Shown: positions 41,327-50,328, counted from the stretch's first letter. The stretch: DNA of 62,063 bases from Bacteroidaceae bacterium (GCA_017541025.1 JAFXZY010000052.1:1-62063), one strand, 5' to 3'. Notes: a model not told the origin generated them from the letters alone. Numbers and translations are program-made.

Positions 41327-41953
41327 ATGAACGACAAAAAATATCTTTTAGGCCTAATTCGTGAAGGCGAACATCAGCAGCAAGACTTCAAGTATCGTGT
41401 GGCTGACGCCAGCAAACTGGCCAAATCGGTATCGGCTTTTGCCAATACCGATGGAGGAAGGTTGCTTATTGGCGTTCGCGATGACGGAAATATTTCGGGT
41501 GTTCGCAGTGAAGAAGAAATCTTTATGATGCACCAGGCAGCATATAAGTTTTGCAAGCCTGAGGCAAGCATTAAATTCGACACATACCACATTGACGGAA
41601 AGACAATCGTTATTGCCACCGTACCGCCTTCCCTCAGACGTCCTATCTGCGCATTGGACGAAGAAGGAAACAGACGGGCATATATCCGTATAGCTGACGA
41701 AAACATTGTTGCCTCACCTGTTCATCTTGCCATTTGGCGAGAATTGCAGAAACCACAGGGTATAATGCTTACGTATGATGATGAAATCCGACATCTGCTG
41801 AGCATTATGAGAGGTCGCCAGACGCTCAACCAGATTGTCAGCCTTTCACGACTCCCCCGCTATAAGGTTATTGGCTTACTGGCCCGCCTTATTCGTTTTA
41901 ACACAATTCGATGGGAGTATGATACTCAGAAATTCCTATTCAGTATGGTGTAA
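41327..41953 (+). CDS. AlbA_2 (Schlafen-type) putative DNA-binding protein
   Basis: 208 residues from ATG 41327. Residues about 10-130 form the AlbA_2/divergent AAA-4 domain: QQDFKYRVADASKLAKSVSAFANTDGGRLLIGVRDDGNISGV, PASLRRP-like VPPSLRRPICAL and RAYIRIADENI. The C-terminal 70 residues look like a winged helix (IVSLSRLPRYKVIGLLARLIRF). Such proteins are thought to act as regulators or ATP-dependent effectors; no target is apparent. It is a single-gene unit, divergent from the membrane protein. Confidence 0.8.
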   Translation: MNDKKYLLGLIREGEHQQQDFKYRVADASKLAKSVSAFANTDGGRLLIGVRDDGNISGVRSEEEIFMMHQAAYKFCKPEASIKFDTYHIDGKTIVIATVPPSLRRPICALDEEGNRRAYIRIADENIVASPVHLAIWRELQKPQGIMLTYDDEIRHLLSIMRGRQTLNQIVSLSRLPRYKVIGLLARLIRFNTIRWEYDTQKFLFSMV

Positions 41954-42031
41954 TGTCGCCAAACTACGTTGTTTTCTCTCCAACAATACTTATTAATCCG
42001 CGAATATTTTTGCTTTTATCAGATTATTTAC

Positions 42032-42039
42032 TATTTTTG
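42032..42039 (+). promoter_or_regulatory. -7 box of the xpt-permease operon
   Basis: TATTTTTG with TTTTTGC about 19 bases upstream. The 80-base leader shows no purine-riboswitch fold that I can recognise. Confidence 0.5.
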
Positions 42040-42121
42040 CAGAATAAAAGTTGGAGACGGAGACCTACTTTCGTTCTATCACTACTACCCAAAGTAATCA
42101 AATAACAATTATATTTTGACC

Positions 42122-42742
42122 ATGAATTTCCTGGAAGAGAAGATTTTAATGGACGGGACCATCAAGCAAGGGAATATCCTGAAGATAGATAGTTTCCTGA
42201 ATCATCAGATTGACATAGACATCATGCGTCAGATAGCTTACGAGCTGAAGCGTCGTTTTCGCGATGTGGAAGTTAATAAAGTGCTGACCATAGAATCCAG
42301 TGGCATTGCCATTGCGACTATGCTGGGCAATCTGTATGATGTGCCTGTGGTATTTGCCAAAAAAGGCGAATCTGCCAATGTTACGGATGACAAGTATGTG
42401 TCGCAGGCCTACTCGTTCACCCATAAGAGAATGAACAATGTGTTCGTGTCCCAGCCATATCTGCATGCTTCTGATAAGGTGCTGATTGTGGATGATTTCC
42501 TGGCAGATGGTCAGGCATCACTTGCCCTGATGGACCTTGTGCACCAAGCTGGTGCTCAGGTTGCCGGCATAGGTATTGCCGTAGAAAAAGGCTGGCAGAG
42601 AGGTGGTAAGATACTACGCGAGATGGGTTGCCGACTGGAATCCATAGCCATAATAGATGAAATGGATTGGGAAACACAGACCATTCGCTTCCGCCAACAA
42701 CCAGAACGAAAACTTACGAAGACAAATCTCAATATGAAATAG
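42122..42742 (+). CDS. xpt: Xanthine phosphoribosyltransferase
   Basis: 206 residues from ATG 42122. It is a type I phosphoribosyltransferase with the PRPP loop VLIVDDFLADGQ (about 120-131), the LTIESSGIAIATMLG block and VVFAKKGESANVTDDKYVS, all typical of Xpt, which makes XMP from xanthine and PRPP. The length is slightly above the usual 190-195. The permease follows after 47 bases, giving the classic xpt-pbuX pair; guanine deaminase at 584 would supply xanthine. Confidence 0.93.
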   Translation: MNFLEEKILMDGTIKQGNILKIDSFLNHQIDIDIMRQIAYELKRRFRDVEVNKVLTIESSGIAIATMLGNLYDVPVVFAKKGESANVTDDKYVSQAYSFTHKRMNNVFVSQPYLHASDKVLIVDDFLADGQASLALMDLVHQAGAQVAGIGIAVEKGWQRGGKILREMGCRLESIAIIDEMDWETQTIRFRQQPERKLTKTNLNMK

Positions 42743-42789
42743 AAATATCTTTTTCACCCTCAACTCTAAACTTTAAAATCTGAACTGCA

Positions 42790-44085
42790 ATGAAGGGTAA
42801 TCTTTATCAGTTGGACGGCAGGGTACCTTTGGTACAGGCAGTCCCCTTTGGGCTTCAGCATGTGCTGGCTATGTTTGTCGCCAATATTACTCCAATTATC
42901 ATCTTGGCCAATGTGGCAGGCATAGATTCTGCAGTGAGCGCGATACTGATACAAAACTGTATGATTATTGCAGGTATAGGAACACTGATACAGATCTTCC
43001 CCATCTGGCGGATAGGCTCAAGGTTGCCTATCGTGATGGGTATCAGTTTCACCTTCCTTTCCACCTCCATTGCCATAGCCACAACTCAGGGTATGGGTGT
43101 TCTCATGGGGGCAGTCATCCTTGGTGGTATCCTCGAAGGACTATTAGGACTGTTTCCAAGATATTGGACAAAACTCATTCCCCATATTGTGGCTGCTACC
43201 GTTGTTACTGCCATCGGTTTCTCTTTGTTGCCCATCGGTGCCAATTCATTTGCTGGGGGCCAGGGAGCAGCAGATTTCGGCGCTGCCCACAACTGGATTG
43301 TGGGTGCGTTCACCCTGCTGGTATGTCTTACCTTCCAGATTTTCTCCAAGGGGTTTGTGCGTTCCCTTTCCGTGCTCATCGGACTGATTGCAGGATACAT
43401 CCTTTCCCTCTGTATGGGGATGGTTGACTTTTCTGGCCTACAAAACGTGGGATTTGTTTCCTTGCCTAACTTCATGCCCTTCAAACCAGAGTTCGAGGTA
43501 GGTGCTTTTATCTCCATCCTCACTATATACATGGTTTCTGCCACAGAGACAATCGGCGATACCAGTGCACTTTGTTCTGGTGCGCTGTACCGTACCATCC
43601 ATAAGCGGGAGATGGGGGCCGCTGTTGCCTGTGATGGATTCGTGAGCAGTATTGCTGGACTTTTCGGTTGTACCCCTATCACCTCATTCAGTCAGAACGT
43701 AGGACTGGCTGCCATGTCTGGTGTCGTGAACCGCTTTGCAATAGCAACAGGTGCCTGCATCATGATTCTTGGTGGAATCTTTCCTGCTGTGGGTACCATT
43801 CTGACAACTATTCCACAAGCTGTTTTGGGTGGTTGTACCATTATGATGTTCGGTTCCATCATGTTCGCAGGTTTCCGTATGATGGCCAATTGCGGTTTTA
43901 GCGACAGAAACATGATTATTGTTGCTCTGTCGCTCAGTATAGGACTCGGCTTCACACAATCTGCAGGTCTATTTTCCATCTTCCCCAAGATGATACAGAC
44001 CATCTTTGCAGAGAACTGCGTTGCTGTAGTCTTCCTGCTGGCAGTCATCCTTAACCTTATCCTACCCAAAGAGAGAAAAGCATAA
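42790..44085 (+). CDS. pbuX: Xanthine permease (NCS2 family)
   Basis: 431 residues, twelve to fourteen hydrophobic segments. The NCS2 signature is present: QHVLAMFVANITPIIIL near the N-terminus, ATETIGDTSAL in helix 8, GCTPITSFSQNVGL in helix 10 and GGCTIMMFGSIMFAGFRM. It is a proton symporter for xanthine or uric acid by family; its pairing with xpt favours xanthine. A rho-independent terminator follows 90 bases downstream. Confidence 0.92.
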   Translation: MKGNLYQLDGRVPLVQAVPFGLQHVLAMFVANITPIIILANVAGIDSAVSAILIQNCMIIAGIGTLIQIFPIWRIGSRLPIVMGISFTFLSTSIAIATTQGMGVLMGAVILGGILEGLLGLFPRYWTKLIPHIVAATVVTAIGFSLLPIGANSFAGGQGAADFGAAHNWIVGAFTLLVCLTFQIFSKGFVRSLSVLIGLIAGYILSLCMGMVDFSGLQNVGFVSLPNFMPFKPEFEVGAFISILTIYMVSATETIGDTSALCSGALYRTIHKREMGAAVACDGFVSSIAGLFGCTPITSFSQNVGLAAMSGVVNRFAIATGACIMILGGIFPAVGTILTTIPQAVLGGCTIMMFGSIMFAGFRMMANCGFSDRNMIIVALSLSIGLGFTQSAGLFSIFPKMIQTIFAENCVAVVFLLAVILNLILPKERKA

Positions 44086-44177
44086 TCTCAGAGTTTCAGA
44101 ACTGATGGCGGCTCATTTCCAGCCCTCAATTAAAATCGTTAAACTACACTGGTATGAATGATGGAACAATCTGAAAG

Positions 44178-44208
44178 AGTGCTATCCTAAATTGGGTGGC
44201 ACTTTTTC
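44178..44208 (+). terminator. Terminator of the xpt-pbuX operon
   Basis: AGTGCTATCC pairs with GGGTGGCACT over ten positions (three G-U) around TAAATT, followed by TTTTTCTT. Confidence 0.85.
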
Positions 44209-44231
44209 TTGCGTGATATATAAAAAAAGAC

Positions 44232-44239
44232 TAAATTTG
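44232..44239 (+). promoter_or_regulatory. -7 box of the discoidin/GH3 unit
   Basis: TAAATTTG, 59 bases before the start of the discoidin protein. Confidence 0.6.
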
Positions 44240-44298
44240 CAGGCGAAAATATGAAAACAAGAGGCTAAGAACCTATGTAAACACAAATATATAATAAT

Positions 44299-45225
44299 AT
44301 GAAAAGAAACATGATGAAAATGCTGGTACTGGCTGGTACCATGGGATTGGCAACAACAGTATTGGCACAGGAAACAATCAAGACTACGCTGGTTAGCGGT
44401 ACAGGTAACGATAGAGAGGAAGGTCCTGCTATGATTTGCGACGGAGATTTCTCTACTAAATGGTGTGTTGACGAACCTTCCCTTATGCCTTATACTATTA
44501 TTCTGGACGCAGGAAGTCCTACCAGTTTTGCAGAATACGGTTTAGTTACAGGTAACGATACACAGGATTATCCCGACCGAAACCCCGTGACCTGGGTACT
44601 GAGCGGTTCTAACGATAAACAGAACTGGACAGTAATGGACAAACAGGAGAACGACCGTACACTACGCGACGAGAACTATCAGGAGTATCTGTTCAAACCC
44701 GCCCAAAAAGGACAGTTCCGTTACTATAGATTTGAGTTCAAGAAGATGGCAGGCGGCACACGCATCCAGTTGAGCGAGATAATTCTGCACAAGGTAGGCA
44801 GAACTGTTGTCAAGGCTACATTCGTAAGCGGAACAGGAAACGGGAAAGAAGGTGCAGCAATGGTGAGCGACGGCCTATTCTATACCAAATGGTGTATAGA
44901 CGAACCCAGCCGTATGCCCTACTCTATCGTATTGGATGCCGGCTCACAGATCTCCCTTTGTGAATACGGACTGGTAACCGGCGATGATACGCATAGCTAT
45001 TCGGGCCGTAATCCCAGAAACTGGAAAGTATATGGTAGCAACGATAAGAATAATTGGAAGATGCTGACAGAGGTGAAGAACGATCGCAGCATGCGCGACG
45101 AGAACGAGCAGGAATACCGATTCAGAGTAAAAGATGCTGCAGCGTATCGTTACTACAAGTTTGAATTCGAGAAGGTATGGGAAGACACCCGCATCCAACT
45201 ATCGGAAATTAAACTGTATAAATAA
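44299..45225 (+). CDS. Secreted protein of two tandem discoidin (F5/8 C) domains
   Basis: 308 residues: signal peptide (to VLAQ) and two clearly duplicated domains, about 27-165 and 168-308. They share VSGTGN, DGxFxTKWCxDEPSxMPYxIxLDAG, YGLVTGxDT, SNDKxNW and the end TRIQLSEIxL. These are discoidin/CBM32-like sandwiches with no catalytic domain, so the protein is a candidate surface glycan-binding protein for the GH3 enzyme encoded 29 bases downstream. The inter-repeat identity is high, pointing to a recent duplication. Confidence 0.82.
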   Translation: MKRNMMKMLVLAGTMGLATTVLAQETIKTTLVSGTGNDREEGPAMICDGDFSTKWCVDEPSLMPYTIILDAGSPTSFAEYGLVTGNDTQDYPDRNPVTWVLSGSNDKQNWTVMDKQENDRTLRDENYQEYLFKPAQKGQFRYYRFEFKKMAGGTRIQLSEIILHKVGRTVVKATFVSGTGNGKEGAAMVSDGLFYTKWCIDEPSRMPYSIVLDAGSQISLCEYGLVTGDDTHSYSGRNPRNWKVYGSNDKNNWKMLTEVKNDRSMRDENEQEYRFRVKDAAAYRYYKFEFEKVWEDTRIQLSEIKLYK

Positions 45226-45254
45226 GATTATTAATCATTAACCTAATCCATGAA

Positions 45255-47390
45255 ATGAAAAGGATGGTCTTTTGCACCGCTTTGCTTGTTGCAGCATGCA
45301 ACATGCAGGCTCAGACAAATAATGTAGATAACCGCTCACATCTGGAGCGTGCCCGTGAACTGTGCTCGAAACTGACACTGGAGGAGAAAGTCAGACTGAT
45401 GGAGAACGATTCTCCTGAGATAGAACGTTTGGGTATTCCTAAATGGAACTGGTGGAACGAAACGCTGCACGGTGTGGGCCGTAACGGTAAGGCTACGGTA
45501 TTCCCCATAACAATGGGTTTGGCATCGACCTTTGACGATGCGCTGGTTCAGAAATGCTTTGATGTGGCAAGCACCGAGGCACGCGCCAAGTACAACATTG
45601 CTAGAAAAGAAGGACACATGAATATATACGAAGGCCTGTCATTCTGGACTCCTAACATCAATATCTTCCGCGACCCAAGATGGGGGCGCGGTCAGGAGAC
45701 ATACGGCGAAGACCCCTATCTGACAAGCAAGATGGGACTGGCCGTCGTACGCGGTCTGCAAGGAGAAGAGGGACACCGCTACCTGAAGCTTTATGCTTGC
45801 GCTAAGCATTATGCCGTACACTCAGGTCCGGAATGGAACCGTCATTCGTTTGACGTGGAAAACCTTCCGCCCAGAGATTTGTGGGAAACCTATCTGCCTG
45901 CATTCAAGGAACTGACCACAACAGGAAAGGTGCGCGAAGTGATGTGCGCCTACCAACGTCTGGACGGTGAGCCATGTTGCGGAAACAACAGACTTTTACA
46001 ACAGATTCTGAGAAAAGAATGGGGGTATGAGGGACTGGTAACAAGCGACTGTGGGGCAATAGATGATTTCTGGCGTCCGAACAGACACGGTTTTTCGAAG
46101 ACAAAGGAAGATGCTATCTCGCATGCTGTTCTGTCCGGTACCGATGTGGAATGCGGAAACACCTACCATTCGCTGACCGAAGCGGTAAAAGCAGGAAAGA
46201 TTACGGAAGCCCAGATAGACGAGAGCCTGATAAGACTGTTGAAGGGCAGATATGAATTGGGCGACCTGGACGATCCGTCGCTTGTGGAATGGAGCACCAT
46301 CGCCCCGGACACCATAGACTGCCAGACACATAAAGACATAGCATTAGAGGCTGCCAGAAGAACCATCGTTCTGCTGCAGAACAATAACAACATCCTGCCC
46401 CTGAAACCAGAAACCAAAGTCCTGGTGATGGGAGAGAATGCTGTGGACAGCACCATGATGTGGGGAAACTACAACGGATTCCCCTCTCATACTACTACCA
46501 TTCTGGAGGGATTGCAGAAGATAGGGCAGAACGTGGAGTACTATGCCGGTATCCCTATGGTTACGCTGGCTGATGCCCCCTACTCTACCGACGAGAATTT
46601 ACTGCAGGAGAAAGTGAAGGCATCGGACGTGATTGTTTTCGTTGGCGGTATCACCCCAAGACTGGAAGGCGAAGAGATGGATGTTAAATACCCGGGCTTC
46701 AAAGGTGGTGACCGAACCAGCATCGAACTGCCTGACGTACAACGGCAGATGATAGAGAAACTGCACAAGATGGGTAAACCCATTGTGTTCGTAAATTGTT
46801 CGGGAAGCGCCATCGCTATGGCTCCGGAAAAGAGAATCTGCAATGCCATCGTGCAAGCTTGGTATGGAGGTCAGTGTGGCGGTCAGGCTTTGGCCGAAAT
46901 CCTTTACGGCAAGGTGAATCCTTCAGGAAAACTACCAGTTACTTTCTATGCAAGCACCAGTCAGTTACCCGACTTCGAGGATTACCGCATGCTGAACAGA
47001 ACATACAGATATTTCAAGGGCAAACCGCTCTGGCACTTTGGCGAAGGTCTGAGCTATACAACATTCAAACTTGGCAAGCCCGTTTATACGCCAGGTTCTG
47101 TAAAGGTGAACATTAAGAATACAGGTAAACGCGACGGTGAAGAAGTTATCCAGATTTACCTGCGTAAGGTGGATGATACAGACGGACCCATAAAAGCCCT
47201 GCGTGCCTTTAAGCGTGTAAGCCTGAAAGCGGGCGAAAGCAAGGATGTTGCCATTACGTTTACAAAGGAAAACTTTGAATGGTGGGATGTATCAACCAAC
47301 ACCATGCGCCCAGTTGAAGGCAACTACGTGATGACCGTTGGTACCGACTCAAAGAGCGGACAACAGCTGAACATCAACTTTAAACCATAA
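45255..47390 (+). CDS. Secreted GH3 beta-xylosidase/beta-glucosidase
   Basis: 711 residues without the PA14 insert of the copy at 31502. Signal peptide ends near NMQAQ. The barrel shows WWNETLHGVGRNG, NIFRDPRWGRGQETYGEDP, KHYAVHSGPEWNRH and nucleophile Asp265 (VTSDCGAIDD); the second domain has GGITPRLEGEEM and a C-terminal Fn3-like domain. ETLHG is typical for the beta-xylosidase branch. It follows the discoidin gene by 29 bases and is convergent with the PI-PLC gene. Confidence 0.88.
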   Translation: MKRMVFCTALLVAACNMQAQTNNVDNRSHLERARELCSKLTLEEKVRLMENDSPEIERLGIPKWNWWNETLHGVGRNGKATVFPITMGLASTFDDALVQKCFDVASTEARAKYNIARKEGHMNIYEGLSFWTPNINIFRDPRWGRGQETYGEDPYLTSKMGLAVVRGLQGEEGHRYLKLYACAKHYAVHSGPEWNRHSFDVENLPPRDLWETYLPAFKELTTTGKVREVMCAYQRLDGEPCCGNNRLLQQILRKEWGYEGLVTSDCGAIDDFWRPNRHGFSKTKEDAISHAVLSGTDVECGNTYHSLTEAVKAGKITEAQIDESLIRLLKGRYELGDLDDPSLVEWSTIAPDTIDCQTHKDIALEAARRTIVLLQNNNNILPLKPETKVLVMGENAVDSTMMWGNYNGFPSHTTTILEGLQKIGQNVEYYAGIPMVTLADAPYSTDENLLQEKVKASDVIVFVGGITPRLEGEEMDVKYPGFKGGDRTSIELPDVQRQMIEKLHKMGKPIVFVNCSGSAIAMAPEKRICNAIVQAWYGGQCGGQALAEILYGKVNPSGKLPVTFYASTSQLPDFEDYRMLNRTYRYFKGKPLWHFGEGLSYTTFKLGKPVYTPGSVKVNIKNTGKRDGEEVIQIYLRKVDDTDGPIKALRAFKRVSLKAGESKDVAITFTKENFEWWDVSTNTMRPVEGNYVMTVGTDSKSGQQLNINFKP

Positions 47391-47402
47391 GAGAGATAGT
47401 TC

Positions 47403-48554
47403 TTACTGAAAGACTTTCTTCTGTCCTTCGATAATGTAAAGGCCTTTCTTTACGTGTGAAGAATGAAGAGTGAAAAATGAAGAATTGAGTTTTCTTCCTG
47501 AGAGGTCATAAACTTCCTCTTGAGATTTTTCACTTTTCATTCTTTCATTTTTCACTTCGCCTATGGCATCCTGAACTACCGAAGAGGTTTCAAGGCAATT
47601 ATAGATGATAAGGTCTATGAGTTCCTGCCCCTGGTACTCATTGTCTCCGGCGAAATCCATCAGAACAAACCCCATGGGACCGCTCTTTCCCTGCATATAA
47701 TCAATAAAAGCTTTATTGCAAGTACGGGCACACTCTTGGACACCCTCGAAAGTAGAATAAGAAATACCGAAGATAGAACCTTTTTTGCTATAGCCTGAAG
47801 CATGGTTCAAGAAGAGACGGTTCTCTTTGTCCTTTATAGAACGGGCCAACATAGATTTGATGGCCGAAACCTTCTTAGCTAACTGACCTTCTGCTGCCAC
47901 ATCATACATATCCTGAGTGGACATAATCATAGAAGCGCCAGAGGGTCCGGAAAGCCTTCTGTCATACACGGAGTTATCAGCACCGCCATTAAGATAACCG
48001 CCAAAGGGTCCGCTTTCATAAGTGTCGCGACTCATAAGCAAAAGCTTGCCGCGCATATCCTTTACTGTCAGAGATGGTGAAAAATCTATAATATAGGTTT
48101 TAAATTGTGTCAGGCATTTTCCCATCTGATTAGGCCATTCAGTCTTTTGGGAACTGGATTCACTATCATCCTCATGACGCATAATAACGAAAATAAATTC
48201 CTGCGGGTGAGCATCCAGAAAGTTGCAAAGCGTAGTCAGAACATCTGTAAATTTGACATTGGTAGAAACAATGCCATGATAAATCATCATTTCCTTCCCT
48301 GTCCAGGCAGGACGAAGATCGAACATTCTTACGCCATGTTCTAACTGCTGCGCTATAGTATAAGTCTGAGTATGTGCACTTCCTGTTAAACCACTACTAC
48401 TGCAACTGCTGGTGGCTGCATCATGAGCACCAGGAATAGACAGTCTTTTCAGGAGAAGGTTATCTTCAAGTGACTGCATCCAATTCAGATAATCAATAGC
48501 CCTAAGAGGCAGCAAGCAAAAGAACAGGGTAATCAGAAAGATGTTTTTTTTCAT
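47403..48554 (-). CDS. Secreted PI-PLC-X domain phospholipase
   Basis: 383 residues with signal peptide (to LPLRA). The X-domain barrel has the two catalytic histidines, SIPGAHDAAT and MMIYHGIVS, plus MFDLRPAW and EFIFVIMRHE. Bacterial PI-PLCs cleave phosphatidylinositol or GPI anchors and need no calcium. The C-terminal 60 residues form a sorting-like tail (VYDLSGRKL, KKGLYIIEGQKKVF) in which residues about 333-346 (KNERMKSEKS) and 354-366 (SSFFTLHSS) are repeat-encoded insertions. It lies next to the replication module, both on the minus strand. Confidence 0.85.
   Translation of the reverse strand: MKKNIFLITLFFCLLPLRAIDYLNWMQSLEDNLLLKRLSIPGAHDAATSSCSSSGLTGSAHTQTYTIAQQLEHGVRMFDLRPAWTGKEMMIYHGIVSTNVKFTDVLTTLCNFLDAHPQEFIFVIMRHEDDSESSSQKTEWPNQMGKCLTQFKTYIIDFSPSLTVKDMRGKLLLMSRDTYESGPFGGYLNGGADNSVYDRRLSGPSGASMIMSTQDMYDVAAEGQLAKKVSAIKSMLARSIKDKENRLFLNHASGYSKKGSIFGISYSTFEGVQECARTCNKAFIDYMQGKSGPMGFVLMDFAGDNEYQGQELIDLIIYNCLETSSVVQDAIGEVKNERMKSEKSQEEVYDLSGRKLNSSFFTLHSSHVKKGLYIIEGQKKVFQ
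47454..47560. repeat. Repeat DNA in the PI-PLC C-terminal tail
   Basis: GAAGAATGAAGAGTGAAAAATG-like units (written in parts, 47457-47490) and TTTTCATTCTTTCATTTTTC at about 47530-47552 are translated in frame; they are the same family as 388-418. Confidence 0.8.
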
Positions 48555-48630
48555 AATAAAAAGATTAAGCTATTTGATATATATGAAATATTTTGTTTTC
48601 TTCTTCGACACAGACAGTATATATATAATA

Positions 48631-48642
48631 TAATGTACGCGC
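48631..48642. repeat. TAATGTACGCGC, copy flanking the rep gene downstream
   Basis: TAATGTACGCGC, preceded by alternating TA, is repeated at 49885-49896 on the other side of the Rep gene, again preceded by alternating TA. Confidence 0.6.
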
Positions 48643-48662
48643 GCAAGACGTAGAAAAGATAT

Positions 48663-49847
48663 TTATCTGAAAGAGGGGTTTTCTACTTTATACTGAAGAG
48701 TCACAGGACCAAAGACCTCCCGTAGTGTAAGGAAAAAAACCGCACCACACTTTTCTATCTGTTCGCAAACAAATTTAGTGGGAGCAACAATCGTCAGGTG
48801 TTTGTCTGTAATACTATCAATTCTGCAAAAGACAAAATACTGACTGAAGAAAGGTTCCCCTACCCTCTCTTGAATTAGCTGCATAAACTTGTACCACTTC
48901 TCTTGCTGCTCATCTGTAAGATGACTGGTATCAGAAGGAGACGAATGAACTTCTTCGTGAACATCGGCATCAGGAACAGCAGGATTAAGAATAAAACGCA
49001 CGCTGTCTGGATTACCTCTCTTCTTACCATTGTGATATACAGGCTCATATTCAAAAGTAAATTCTATCTCACCTCGTTTAGCAAGCTTCTCCATTTCGCG
49101 CTGCGCAGGTTTCAAGACATCACGGTGGAATACTGCCCAAGTAGAACATTTGTCCTGAAGAACCTTAGTCCTATCCTTAGTATAAACCAGCACACCCAGG
49201 AATTCCTTTAGTGCTTCATATCCAAGCGTACACATTCGGGCCTTCTTCCATGCACTCAGATAAATATACAAACGAGGTGTTCTGGGGCTTCTACATAACT
49301 TAACTATACCACCTAAATGTTCAACGTAAGCACCACTTTTGTTAAAAACAAGATCAGCAACGGAAGCATTCATATCAATTTTTATAATACCACTTCTACG
49401 TTCCTGACCTGTGGTTGTTGTATAAGTGGGTACATCAACATCAGTAAAAATTACACTTGTCTTTGTACGTTTCTGACCCGTTTCGTCTGTATAATTAAAT
49501 GTAGTATCCAATTTCGTCAGGGCTTTACATGCCTCGTGAACAGCAGCATACTCCTTGGTTTTAACTCCCAAAGACTGTAACGGGACCTCAAAAGTTATCT
49601 TGCCTTTCGACAATTCTTCTTTAGAAAAGAGTGGTCCCATCTTACCGTCAACGAAACATTCATTGATTCTGGTCTGCATTGTTGCCGCAATAGCAACAAG
49701 AACGTTTGTCTGAATAAGAGAAAAATCACCTCTTATCTGAGAGTAAACAAGTGGATTCTTAATATAATCTGAATTCTCCAACTGCTGGATAAGTTCGTTT
49801 TTCGGACTTACCATTTGCAATTTTCCGTTTGTTTTCTTTGTTGCCAT
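48663..49847 (-). CDS. Replication initiator (Rep_3-type) with DnaA-domain-I-like C-terminus
   Basis: 394 residues from ATG 49847. Two winged-helix segments typical of iteron-binding Rep_3 initiators are seen (about 20-130: NPLVYSQIRGDFSLIQTNVLVAIA; about 150-285: RLYIYLSAWKK, VFHRDVLKPAQREMEKLA). Residues about 311-394 (EQQEKWYKFMQLIQERVG, LTIVAPTKFVCEQIEK, LREVFGPVTLQYKV) look like DnaA domain I, the helicase-recruiting domain. The gene lies beside a 22-bp iteron array and par genes, so it is most likely the initiator of this replicon. The longer frame up to 49982 runs through the promoter and is rejected. Confidence 0.85.
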   Translation of the reverse strand: MATKKTNGKLQMVSPKNELIQQLENSDYIKNPLVYSQIRGDFSLIQTNVLVAIAATMQTRINECFVDGKMGPLFSKEELSKGKITFEVPLQSLGVKTKEYAAVHEACKALTKLDTTFNYTDETGQKRTKTSVIFTDVDVPTYTTTTGQERRSGIIKIDMNASVADLVFNKSGAYVEHLGGIVKLCRSPRTPRLYIYLSAWKKARMCTLGYEALKEFLGVLVYTKDRTKVLQDKCSTWAVFHRDVLKPAQREMEKLAKRGEIEFTFEYEPVYHNGKKRGNPDSVRFILNPAVPDADVHEEVHSSPSDTSHLTDEQQEKWYKFMQLIQERVGEPFFSQYFVFCRIDSITDKHLTIVAPTKFVCEQIEKCGAVFFLTLREVFGPVTLQYKVENPSFR

Positions 49848-49884
49848 TGATATTTTGGAAGTAAAAAACCCTATATTATATATA

Positions 49885-49903
49885 TAATGTACGCGCAAAG
49901 ATA
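49885..49903 (-). promoter_or_regulatory. rep promoter -7 box with overlapping TAATGTACGCGC repeat
   Basis: Minus-strand TATCTTTG at 49896-49903 lies 48 bases before the Rep start; the repeat at 49885-49896 falls in the transcription-start region, where an autoregulator could bind. Confidence 0.55.
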
Positions 49904-49965
49904 TTGTTTTTTTTAATTGAAAAGAAGAAAAAATAAATAAAAAAATATCTTTACTTGTAAAAAGG

Positions 49966-50140
49966 GATAACATTGTCCTCAAAAGGCAGAAACCAAGTCC
50001 TCAAAAACAAATTACTTCCATCTCAAAGAGAGAAAACCAAGTCCTCAAAACAAAATAACTTTTTTCTCAAGAAGAAGAAACCAAGTCCTCAAAAACAAGA
50101 TTACCTATACCTCAAAAAGGAGGTAACTTTCTCCGCAAAA
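49966..50140 (+). repeat. Iteron array A: eight direct repeats, 22-23 bp period
   Basis: The TCCTCAA core or variants start at 49976, 49998, 50020, 50042, 50064, 50086, 50109 and 50132: spacings of 22 (five times) and 23 (twice). Two forms alternate, AACCAAGTCCTCAAAA and (A)TTACTTNNNCTCAA. This is a typical initiator-binding array. Confidence 0.92.
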
Positions 50141-50263
50141 TTATATTATCTATGACAATTATAAGGTGCAAAAATAAAGCTTCATATCCCTACTCTACCC
50201 TCATTATTTTTAAAACAGAGACTAATCACCCTCTAAGTCAGATGGAAAAAATATTTCTTTATA

Positions 50264-50328
50264 AGGTTACAATCTTCTCAACATACAAGTTACCTTCTCC
50301 TCAATTCGCAAGTAACCAAGTCCTCAAA
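50264..50328 (+). repeat. Iteron array B: three direct repeats, 23 bp period
   Basis: Cores start at 50275, 50298 and 50321; the middle copy reads AAGTTACCTTCTCCTCAA. Confidence 0.85.

Noticed and set aside
42040-42121. Purine riboswitch upstream of xpt
   Set aside because: The leader is short and I see no three-way junction or conserved loop sequences of the guanine riboswitch class.
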